Shown one piece after another: positions 56,985 to 64,000 of a DNA stretch of 64,000 nucleotides (positions are counted from its first letter, which is position 1; each line of letters opens with the position of its first letter). Origin of the DNA: Pseudomonas fluorescens (GTDB taxonomy: Bacteria > Pseudomonadota > Gammaproteobacteria > Pseudomonadales > Pseudomonadaceae); contig NZ_CABVHQ010000013.1 in NCBI RefSeq assembly GCF_902497895.1, positions 42,176 to 106,175 of the forward strand, given 5' to 3'. The notes under the pieces were generated by a model that did no database searches, was not told the DNA's origin, and saw only the letters and a list, made by a program, of their open reading frames with translations. A program made the translations under genes and the position numbers.

Positions 56985-57136
56985 CAACACCGCCAAACGA
57001 AACGCGTTCTAATGGTTAATTCAGCGCTCCCGGATCGCCCCCCAACCGCCGCTGCCTAGCAGTTCTGCTAGTAGACAGCCTCGGCAGCAACGACGAACCT
57101 GATCATCCTGCCCCAAAGGACCCAGGAGTTCGTCCG

Positions 57137-58189
57137 ATGTCTTCCCGCCGCGAAATCGTACTCTGCCGCTACCGCTACGACCCGCTGGACCGGCTTACCG
57201 CCACTACACCATTGTCGGCCGCCGAGCTTCAGCGCTTTTACTGCAAAAGCCGCCTGGCTACGGAAATTCAGGGTCAGGTAAAGCACTCGATTTTCCAACA
57301 CGACGACCAACTCCTGGCGCAACAACGGCGCAGCGACAATGCGTTTGAGGCCACATTGCTGGCCACCGATCAGCAGCGTTCGGTGCTGCAGACACTCAGT
57401 ACGAGTCCGCCCCAACCCATCGCCTATTCCCCCTATGGCCATCGCCCCGCCGAAAACGGGTTGCTGAGCCTGCTGGGATTCAACGGCGAACGACGGGATC
57501 CGGTGACTGGGCATTATTTATTGGGCAATGGCTATCGAGCGTTCAATCCGGTGTTGATGCGCTTCAACAGTCCGGACAGTTTAAGTCCATTTGGGAAAGG
57601 GGGCGTGAATCCGTATGCATACTGTCTAGGGGATCCGATAAACCAGAGCGATCCGACGGGGCACATGCCTTTAGCAATATTTTTAAAAAAATATTATATA
57701 AAAAAAGGAATCGCCGGATTAGATCAAGCGAAAATATCCAAAGCAACGACAAAAAATGTCGCTACAGGCAACTTGGTGGACAATGTAAAAATCGCCAAAG
57801 ACAAAATAAAGGCTCTTCCTACAATGTTAGATGAGAGCGAAACATTGGAGCGTGCGCTAACAAAAGGCACAATCCAACCTCTCGAAATAACAACTGACCC
57901 TACTGCCGCCATCCAGAATTACTATAAACTGCGAAACAGCAATATGCCTGTTAATAGTGCTGGCATACCCAACCCTAAAGAGCCGATCACTGCAATCAAC
58001 GCATCCGGACAAGAATATTTACGCACAGATTTTTATAGCGACACAATAAGCTTTGCCCTCTACGAGGCCGGCAAAACCGTTTCTCCAACTTATAAAGCCA
58101 TAATGCAGCAGTTGGCAGGCGAAGCTTTGATTAAACGGGCTAAATACATCCGCCGACATGCACTCTGGAACACTGAGCCCGCTTCGTAA
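57137..58189 (+). CDS. Short RHS-core protein with variable AT-rich C-terminal tip
   Basis: 350 residues, AGGAG before ATG. Residues about 95-175 form the RHS-associated core: YSPYGHRPAENGLLSLLGFN, RDPVTGHYLLGNGYRAFNP, LMRFNSPDSLSPFGKGGVNP and YAYCLGDPINQSDPTGH. After that junction composition shifts abruptly to AT-rich and Lys/Ile-rich, the usual pattern of polymorphic toxin tips attached to an RHS cage. The tip (about 175 residues, up to RRHALWNTEPAS) has no recognised nuclease or deaminase motif. The YD-repeat shell is absent, so this is a small delivery-module type or remnant. No immunity gene is evident downstream. Confidence 0.8.
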   Translation: MSSRREIVLCRYRYDPLDRLTATTPLSAAELQRFYCKSRLATEIQGQVKHSIFQHDDQLLAQQRRSDNAFEATLLATDQQRSVLQTLSTSPPQPIAYSPYGHRPAENGLLSLLGFNGERRDPVTGHYLLGNGYRAFNPVLMRFNSPDSLSPFGKGGVNPYAYCLGDPINQSDPTGHMPLAIFLKKYYIKKGIAGLDQAKISKATTKNVATGNLVDNVKIAKDKIKALPTMLDESETLERALTKGTIQPLEITTDPTAAIQNYYKLRNSNMPVNSAGIPNPKEPITAINASGQEYLRTDFYSDTISFALYEAGKTVSPTYKAIMQQLAGEALIKRAKYIRRHALWNTEPAS

Positions 58190-58236
58190 AAACAGAAACG
58201 TACCGCTCGTTCCCTTGCAGGGCGAGCAATGGGTTC

Positions 58237-58371
58237 CGTAGCAGCTGCCGAAGCCTGCGTTCGATTGCGCAGCAATCGCAATCGGATAGACCGCATATTT
58301 TTCCGGGAAAATGCGTTCGCCGGTTTACGACCGCTGCGCGGCCGAACGCAGCCTTCGGCAGCTGCTACGAG
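58237..58371. repeat. Long inverted repeat (GTAGCAGCTG family), copy 2
   Basis: Arms GTAGCAGCTGCCGAAGCCTG and its near-complement CAGCCTTCGGCAGCTGCTAC enclose diverged inner arms. Related to 56096-56244. The remainder of the 58190-58552 gap shows no gene. Confidence 0.88.
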
Positions 58372-58552
58372 GGGAACCCACATCCCACGAAGCCGTGCAC
58401 AAAAATCAACGAGCCATCCCTTCCCACTGGCTAACCCGCCGTTCCCTGCTAGCTTAATCTGAAGCGTCCTACAGGCTTGCCCCTGCGAACAGTCATACCA
58501 ATCGGCCACCCTGCGCCGAGTCGTCCGCTGAGCAGGAAGGAACCGGGGAATC

Positions 58553-59344
58553 ATGACGATAAATCACTACGCACCCGCCATGCTATTGGCCGCTACCTTG
58601 TCGCCTGCGTTTTGTGCCATGGCCGAAAATGCCGAGACCGTCAATAAAAGCAACAACCCGCTGAACTTCGCGCAGGGAATGAACCTGCAGGACTACTACA
58701 CGCCGAGATTCTACGACACCAACATCCACACCAATGATCTGGTAGTGCGCGGCACCCTGCCGATTGCGCCCAATGATTACATCGGGGTCCCGCAGTTGCT
58801 GCGCGCCACTGCCCCGATCAGCACCCACCCTGATCCCCATGGGGGCTACAGCACCGGCGAAGGTGATCTGAACCTGCTCGATATTTTCCTGCTCAAGACC
58901 GATGGCGTGCAACTGGGCATCGGCCCGCAGATCACCCTGCCGATCGCCGACCAGGACGAACTCGGGACCGGTAAATGGCAGGCCGGCCTGGCGGCGATCG
59001 CCATCGACTCCTCGCCCCGCGGCCTGCTCGGTGCGCAGGTGCAGTACCAACGCTCATTTGCCGGCGATAGCGACCGCCAGGATGTTGAAACGGCGACCCT
59101 GCAGCCATTCATCATTCACAACCTGGACCAGGGCTGGTACCTGCGTTCCACCGGTACCTGGACCTTCGACCTGAAAAACGACACTCACTACATCCCCCTG
59201 GGTTTCGGTGCCGGCAAGGTCTGGAGGGACCGCGACAATATTCTCAACGCCTTCATCGAGCCGCAATGGACAGTGGAACGCAAAGGCGAGGGTCAGCCGC
59301 AATTCACGCTGTTTGCCGGACTTGACGTCACCTTCGGAAAATAA
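58553..59344 (+). CDS. Outer-membrane beta-barrel / transporter-like protein
   Basis: 263 residues. Signal peptide MTINHYAPAMLLAATLSPAFCAMA. The mature part shows alternating strands of a barrel (LGIGPQITLPIADQDELGTG, GLLGAQVQYQRSF, NAFIEPQWTVERKG, FTLFAGLDVTFGK), and the C-terminus has an aromatic-containing last strand. It resembles the conserved hypothetical transporter-type barrels found next to DUF1254 and DUF3313 genes. Role unknown. It is followed 10 bp later by a degraded small gene, so it may be the only intact member of its former operon. Confidence 0.75.
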   Translation: MTINHYAPAMLLAATLSPAFCAMAENAETVNKSNNPLNFAQGMNLQDYYTPRFYDTNIHTNDLVVRGTLPIAPNDYIGVPQLLRATAPISTHPDPHGGYSTGEGDLNLLDIFLLKTDGVQLGIGPQITLPIADQDELGTGKWQAGLAAIAIDSSPRGLLGAQVQYQRSFAGDSDRQDVETATLQPFIIHNLDQGWYLRSTGTWTFDLKNDTHYIPLGFGAGKVWRDRDNILNAFIEPQWTVERKGEGQPQFTLFAGLDVTFGK

Positions 59345-59354
59345 GGAAAACGCT

Positions 59355-59630
59355 ATGAATAGTTTGCTGCGCGCCGCCGGTTTCAGCCTGTTTGTACTGT
59401 TCGCCAGTTGTGGTGTGGGTGCTCAGACCCAGGCCCAGTCGCTGGCAACGCCTCCAGACCCACTGGCGTCCTGCGCCCGATAACAGGTTGAGTTTCAAGA
59501 CAAAACCGCAGCCCTGAGCGGCGAGCTGATGGTGCTCGACAGACGGGTTCAGTGACTTGCGGATCTACGCCCGACCGAAGCCTGTTTCGCCAAGAATTGG
59601 AAGCTCGACGACATCAGCGCCGTGGAATGA
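59355..59630 (+). pseudogene. Small exported protein gene with two in-frame stops
   Basis: From ATG 59355 a single phase reads for 91 codons to TGA 59628, broken by TAA at 59481 and TGA at 59553. It starts with a signal peptide (MNSLLRAAGFSLFVLFASCG, then VGAQTQAQS) and the sequence between and after the stops looks like coherent protein (QVEFQDKTAALSGELMVLD; LADLRPTEACFAKNWKLDD). Phase is retained throughout, so only point nonsense changes separate it from an intact gene. Family not recognised. Confidence 0.65.
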
Positions 59631-59660
59631 CGCCCAAAGGACTCATTGAAAGGACGCAAC

Positions 59661-60161
59661 ATGATTATTGAAAAAGCGCCGCGCCTGTTATTCGCCGGTC
59701 TTTCGCTGCTGCTGAGTAGCAGCACCTGGGCGGACTTCACGGCGACACCGGAGGAAGCGCGGGGAATGGCCAAAGAGGCCTACCTCTATGGCTTCCCGGT
59801 GGACGGCTTGCTGAAGATCGTCGGCGCGACCCAAACCGGGATCACAACCGAAGCCTTTATGGACAACACGAAAACCTGGTTGAGCCAGGCTCGTCATCCG
59901 AAAACCGGCAGACCCTACACCGAGATGATCTATCAGCCGATGCTGGAGATGCTCGACTACCTGCGCAGCCAGGACTTCAAGACCTACTTCGTCAGCAGCT
60001 TTGTCATCCAGTTCCAGATCAAGGACGGTGAACCGTCGATCCTGCGCACCGCCAAGCTGGCCCACACCAACGACGGCCCGGGCAAGCCGCAAAGCATCGA
60101 CGCGATCATCGGTCGATGCCCGTTGCAGGCCTTCGGCGACTCCGACGGTGACCATGCGTGA
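59661..60161 (+). pseudogene. Chimeric remnant: DUF1254 N-terminus joined to HAD-phosphatase C-terminus
   Basis: 166 residues with AAGGA before ATG. A signal peptide leads into TPEEARGMAKEAYLYGFPVD, the DUF1254 opening. Then the sequence switches to HAD acid-phosphatase features: ARHPKTGRPYTEMIYQPMLE, MLDYLRSQDFKTYFVSSFVI (HAD motif II region, normally VSGG), and IIGRCPLQAFGDSDGD (motif IV, normally GNSDGD). Most of DUF1254 and the first HAD aspartate motif are missing. It looks like a deletion fusion of two formerly adjacent genes, and is unlikely to be functional. Confidence 0.65.
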
Positions 60162-60240
60162 GGATAGGGGGAATCCGTATTACCGGTGGTTTGTCGGGGA
60201 GTAAGGTTGAATCCGTCAGTTGTTTTGTTGACCGATAGAT

Positions 60241-60387
60241 CGCCATCGCGAGCAAGCTCGCTCCCACAGTTGATCCTGGTCAGCCCCAGGATTGGGCCTG
60301 ACACAGAACCCTGAATTGATCCTGGTCGTCAGCCCCAGGATTGAGGCTGACACAAAACTCTGTGGGAGCGAGCCTGCTCGCGATGGG
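60241..60387. repeat. REP inverted pair (GTGGGAGCGAGCTTGCTCGC family)
   Basis: Left arm CGCGAGCAAGCTCGCTCCCA and right arm TGGGAGCGAGCCTGCTCGCG flank a spacer with two tandem copies of GATCCTGGTC plus AGCCCCAGGATTG. It separates the degraded genes from the convergent DUF3313 gene. Confidence 0.92.
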
Positions 60388-60416
60388 GTTTCCAACTCAG
60401 CAAGTAGCTAACGGCC

Positions 60417-61088
60417 CTACTTGGCCTTCAGCTTCAAATACGACTGATGCAGATCCGCCGCCCAACCATCGATGACATTTTTCACATCGTCGGCCTTCAT
60501 CACCTGCGATTCGCTTGCCAGCGGTTTACCGCTGCCTTTGCGAACGACCTGCGCTACGACCTTGTTGTTTCCGCCATCAAGAAACACCGCTTCGGTAGCC
60601 AGATCGGTTTCCTGGTCACGAATGCCGGTGGCCGTGCTGACCGCGGCGGCCACCAAGGCAATCGGGATCACTTCATAGGGTTTGAGACCTTGGGTTTTAC
60701 TGCTGACGCCGGTGATCGCCGCGCGCATCACCAACACACCCGGGCCGGGGCGGCTGGCCAGGGGCAACGATTTGCTGATCTCACGTTTGAGCGCCTGATC
60801 GTAATAGCTGGTAATCCCGGACAAGGTGCTTTGCGGGATTTTCACGGTCGGCTGGGGTTTGGGATAGAACTGACTCGGCTCGATGTAGACGCTGGTGTAT
60901 TGGTTAAGGTTGAGTTTTGGATCGATCCAGCGCATCACCGCAACCCCTGAAGGGGACTTTTCCTCTCTGAGCTGACTGTAGTCCTTGAGAAACCCCGAAT
61001 ATTCGTCAGGCTGGGGCACTTTGCTGGAACAGCCCACTACCCCGATAGAGGCAATGCACAGCGTGCTCATCATTAGCGCAAGCTTCAT
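60417..61088 (-). CDS. DUF3313 lipoprotein
   Basis: 223 residues. Lipoprotein signal with lipobox IGVVGC (MKLALMMSTLCIASIGVVGC). The mature protein has the DUF3313 pattern MRWIDPKLNLNQYTSVYIEP, GPGVLVMRAAITGVSS and DLATEAVFLDGGNNKVVAQV. It should be anchored in a periplasmic leaflet; the residue after Cys is Ser, which favours the outer membrane. Function unknown. In Pseudomonas it is often near DUF1254/HAD genes, of which only remnants remain here. Confidence 0.85.
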   Translation of the reverse strand: MKLALMMSTLCIASIGVVGCSSKVPQPDEYSGFLKDYSQLREEKSPSGVAVMRWIDPKLNLNQYTSVYIEPSQFYPKPQPTVKIPQSTLSGITSYYDQALKREISKSLPLASRPGPGVLVMRAAITGVSSKTQGLKPYEVIPIALVAAAVSTATGIRDQETDLATEAVFLDGGNNKVVAQVVRKGSGKPLASESQVMKADDVKNVIDGWAADLHQSYLKLKAK

Positions 61089-61303
61089 TCTGTAACTCCT
61101 GTCATATGGCCGGCAACGCTAGTGGGTACCGAAGTTAGGTATAGCCAAAACTGAGGAAATTGTTATTACAAAAGCCGAATATTCATCGATGGCTGTGGGC
61201 AATTTCACCAAGGTCGTTTGACAGGCACCCGCCATGCAGCAAAGCTGCAAAGAATTTAAAGGCGCACCTTACGGGTCAACGCATCCGGACTATGGAAGTC
61301 GTA

Positions 61304-63658
61304 ATGCCGACGTATAAAAACAAAGCTGCAACACCCCGACCTGATTCGCGTCTTACTCTCGTTACCCGCTATCTGTTCCCCACCCTTACCGCCGTATTGC
61401 TGCTGGTCGCCGCAGGGCTATGGCTTTTTCTGCATAACAGCAAACCGATGCCGCTGGCCTATACCCCTGTCAGCGCGCCGGCGGTGCAGCCCGTAAAGCC
61501 AACAGGCGCACCTGCGCCACCGGCTAGCATGGTCGATGAGCAGCAATGCCAGGGTTGCCACAGCGCTCAGGTAAAAGCCTGGCAAGGCTCCCACCATCAG
61601 TTGGCGATGCAGACTGCCAACGGGGACACCGTGCTGGCCAATTTCAATGGCGTGGCCTTCAAGAACGAGAATGAGTCCAGCCATTTCTTCCGTAAAGATG
61701 ACAGTTTCTGGGTCAACACCGCCGGTGCCGACGGCAAGAATGCCGACTTCAAAGTCGCCTACACCTTCGGCATCGCGCCGTTGCAGCAATACCTGATCGA
61801 AGTCGGCGAGGGTCGCTTGCAAGCCTTGGGCGTGGCCTGGGATACCGAAAAACATCGTTGGTTTCACCTGTATCCCGGCCAAGGCGTGAATTTCAAGAAC
61901 CCGCTGCACTGGAGCAAACCCAGCCAGAACGCCAATTTCATGTGCGTCGAGTGCCATACCACCGGTTACCAGCGCAACTTTGACGCCGCCAACAACAGCT
62001 TCGCCAGCCAATGGAACAGCCTCGGCGTCGGCTGTCAGGCCTGCCACGGCCCGGCGTCCAACCATATCAAATGGACGGCGAAAAAAGTCGACCTGATCCA
62101 TGCCGGGTTTGCCGTTGATCTCAAAGCCAAGGACGCCACCACCGAGATCGAAACCTGTGCCCGCTGTCATGCCCGTCGCGCGCCGCTGGCTGACGGTTAT
62201 ACCGTCGGCAAACGCTTGATGGATGACTATCTGCCCAGTGTGCTGACCCGCGAACTGTATGCGCTGGACGGCAAGATCAAGGATGAAGTGTTCGAACACG
62301 GCTCCTTCGCGCAAAGCAAAATGTTCGACAAGGGGGTGCGTTGCAGCAACTGCCACAACCCCCACAGCACCGCACTGAAGGCCCCAGGTAACGGCGTCTG
62401 CCTGCAATGCCACAATACTGCCGGCAAAACCTCGGTGGAGGCAGTCGACGGCAAAGGCCTGCAAGCGAAGAACTATGACGCCCCCGAGCACCATCGGCAC
62501 CAGGCCGGCCAACCGGGCTCCCAGTGCGTGGATTGCCATATGCCCGGCAAGTTCTACATGGGCAATGACTTCAGGCATGACCACAGCTTCAGCATCCCCA
62601 ATCCCGAGCGGGCGAAAAAACTCGGCACTCCGGACGCCTGCCTGACCTGCCATCAAGGCAAGGCCGGCGATGGGATCACCGAGCAATTCAAACGCTGGGC
62701 CAGCAACCCGATCGCCCGGGCGCCGCGCTACGACGAAAGCCTGGGGCTGATTCGCGGGGGGCAGGCCGGGGCGGCGCAAGTCTTGTATGAGCAATTGCAG
62801 CGCAACAACCTGCCCGCGATTCAGCGCGCAACGCTGCTGGCCGAGTTGCCGCTGTATCCGAGCGAACAAGCGCTGAAACTGGCCACCCAGGATTTGCGCA
62901 ACGTGGCGCCGCAGGTCCGTGAGAGCGCTGTTCGGGCGATCAGCGCTTTCCTTCCTCCTGCAGAACGCGCGCCACTGCTGGCACCGCTGCTCAATGACCC
63001 GGTCCGCGCCGTGCGCATCGCCGCCGCCCGCGACCTGTTGAGCGCCGCTAGCAGCGGTTTGGGCAGTGCTCAGACCACCTGGGATGCGGCCATCGCTGAA
63101 TACGAAGCCGTGCAATTGAGCCTGCTCGAACGGGCCGAAGCCAACCTCAATCTGGCAATGCTCTATCAAGCCAGTGGCCGCAGCGCCAAGGTCGAAGCGC
63201 AATTACGCGCGGCGCTGCTGCGCGACCCGGACTTCTTGCCGGCACTGGTGACCCTGGTGCAATGGCTGGAGACCAGTGGCCGCAGCAAAGAAGCTCAGGA
63301 CCTGCTGGCCAAAGCCCTGGGCGAACACCCTGATGCAGCGCTGCTGCAACACACCCAGGGGCTGGCGCTGGTCCGCGCAGGCAAAACCGCCCAGGCCATG
63401 CCCGCCCTGCGCTACGCCGCCCGCCTTGAACCGCAGAACGCCCAATATGGTTACGTACTGGCAGTCGCCCTGCACGACAGCGGACAAATCGACGAAGCCT
63501 GCGCACAGCTGGAAAAAATCCTCAAGCTGCAGCCGGCCAACCGCAATGCGCGCCTGTCATTGATCCAGTACTACCTGGACAACGGCCAGGAACCCAAGGC
63601 CCAGGTGTTGCTGCAAGGCTGGAAGCAACTGAACCCCGGAGACCCGGCGCTGAATTGA
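61304..63658 (+). CDS. Membrane-anchored octaheme cytochrome c with HEAT/TPR C-terminus
   Basis: 784 residues from the ATG with GGAAG five bases upstream; the open frame extends back to 61160. An N-terminal anchor (YLFPTLTAVLLLVAAGLWLFL) precedes a periplasmic domain with eight CxxCH haem motifs: CQGCH, CVECH, CQACH, CARCH, CSNCH, CLQCH, CVDCH and CLTCH. The second half contains HEAT-like helices (QVRESAVRAISAFLPPAERA) and TPR repeats (NLAMLYQASGRSAKVEAQLR, QYGYVLAVALHDSGQIDEAC). It resembles the multihaem proteins related to nitrite reductase/HAO-type folds. The redox partner is unknown, and no electron-transfer genes are adjacent. Confidence 0.88.
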   Translation: MPTYKNKAATPRPDSRLTLVTRYLFPTLTAVLLLVAAGLWLFLHNSKPMPLAYTPVSAPAVQPVKPTGAPAPPASMVDEQQCQGCHSAQVKAWQGSHHQLAMQTANGDTVLANFNGVAFKNENESSHFFRKDDSFWVNTAGADGKNADFKVAYTFGIAPLQQYLIEVGEGRLQALGVAWDTEKHRWFHLYPGQGVNFKNPLHWSKPSQNANFMCVECHTTGYQRNFDAANNSFASQWNSLGVGCQACHGPASNHIKWTAKKVDLIHAGFAVDLKAKDATTEIETCARCHARRAPLADGYTVGKRLMDDYLPSVLTRELYALDGKIKDEVFEHGSFAQSKMFDKGVRCSNCHNPHSTALKAPGNGVCLQCHNTAGKTSVEAVDGKGLQAKNYDAPEHHRHQAGQPGSQCVDCHMPGKFYMGNDFRHDHSFSIPNPERAKKLGTPDACLTCHQGKAGDGITEQFKRWASNPIARAPRYDESLGLIRGGQAGAAQVLYEQLQRNNLPAIQRATLLAELPLYPSEQALKLATQDLRNVAPQVRESAVRAISAFLPPAERAPLLAPLLNDPVRAVRIAAARDLLSAASSGLGSAQTTWDAAIAEYEAVQLSLLERAEANLNLAMLYQASGRSAKVEAQLRAALLRDPDFLPALVTLVQWLETSGRSKEAQDLLAKALGEHPDAALLQHTQGLALVRAGKTAQAMPALRYAARLEPQNAQYGYVLAVALHDSGQIDEACAQLEKILKLQPANRNARLSLIQYYLDNGQEPKAQVLLQGWKQLNPGDPALN

Positions 63659-63684
63659 CCCCGAAAAACTCGCCGCCTGCGACC

Positions 63685-64000
63685 GCGTGCACCCGCAATG
63701 GGATGGGTGCACACAATCCCCCTTGTAGGAGCTGCCGCAGGCTGCGATCTTTTGATCCTGCATTTGCGGCGGCCCCAAAAGGTCGCAGTCTATCGGCAGC
63801 TCCTACGCCAATCGCGTGCACCCGCAATGGGATGGGTGCACACAATCCCCTTGTAGGAGCTGCCGCAGGCTGCGATCTTTTGATCCTGCATTTGCGGCGG
63901 CCCCAAAAGATCGCAGCCTATCGGCAGCTCCTACGCCAATCGCGTGCACCCGCAATGGGATGGGTGCACACAATCCCCTTGTAGGAGCTGCCGCAGGCTG
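63685..64000. repeat. Tandem REP array with 128-129 bp period, continues past window
   Basis: GCGTGCACCCGCAATGGG begins at 63685, 63814 and 63942. Each unit contains the palindrome GTGCACCC...GGGTGCAC, then TAGGAGCTGCCGCAGGCTGC, a CATTTGCGGCGGCCCCAAAA spacer and the opposed REP arm. The third unit is cut by the window end. Confidence 0.95.

Larger units (their letters stand above)
56634..57136. other. Intergenic region with duplicated leader, hairpin and one REP
   Basis: No protein gene supported. The DUF6124 leader pattern (CCTGACATTAAA at 56645-56656 with GTGACCAAAC nearby) recurs at 56826-56850. Between the two copies lies the terminator-like hairpin. The right part contains a single REP and the RHS gene promoter. 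Confidence 0.55.

Overview
The window looks like the chromosome of a fluorescent-group Pseudomonas. It is GC-rich, carries at least six families of short palindromic intergenic repeats of the Pseudomonas REP type, and holds gene sets familiar from that genus: the GlgA/TreZ/MalQ/TreY/GlgX plus GlgB/TreS/GlgE alpha-glucan locus, a MuxABC-OpmB-type efflux operon, a MucR-like MHYT-GGDEF-EAL protein, DUF3203 and DUF6124. No tRNA, rRNA, CRISPR array or intact insertion sequence was recognised. All assignments are from reading the sequence; no database search was run.

Layout. 1-6.1 kb: small accessory and housekeeping genes (a truncated HExxH protein, an orphan FecR-like regulator, a Fur-like winged helix protein, an SRPBCC protein, a DUF411/YqaA pair), ending in an AT-rich polysaccharide-deacetylase gene split by an in-frame TAA. 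6.5-33.4 kb: the trehalose/alpha-glucan locus. A + strand block (glgA-treZ-malQ-treY-DUF2934-glgX, the middle genes joined by 4-bp overlaps) and a - strand block (glgE, treS-maltokinase fusion, glgB) flank a PIG-L deacetylase, an EEP phosphatase-fold enzyme, a full-length autotransporter and a passenger-less paralogue of it. TreS/maltokinase would make maltose-1-phosphate, GlgE would polymerise it, GlgB would branch it, GlgX and MalQ would trim and recycle, and TreY/TreZ would release trehalose from glucan. GlgA would extend glucan from a nucleotide sugar, but no glgC lies in the window.

33.6-36.7 kb: an AT-rich island, the most interesting part of the window. It encodes a 77-residue Gly/Cys/Ser peptide with the architecture of a microcin B17 (McbA) precursor, a 129-residue unknown protein overlapping it by 4 bp, and a two-gene ABC-2 exporter (McbE/McbF-like organisation). 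The azole-forming synthetase genes (mcbBCD) are absent. 36.7-41 kb: MgtC-like and DUF3203 genes, then an AT-rich glycosyltransferase lying between two copies of a DUF3203 3' end, then ccoG. 41-56 kb: MocR-type regulator, SDR, MucR-like protein, the four-gene RND efflux operon (muxABC-opmB) and tpx. 56-64 kb: DUF6124, a short RHS-core protein with an AT-rich tip, a decaying outer-membrane/DUF1254/HAD gene group, a DUF3313 lipoprotein, an octaheme-TPR protein, and a tandem REP array running off the window end.
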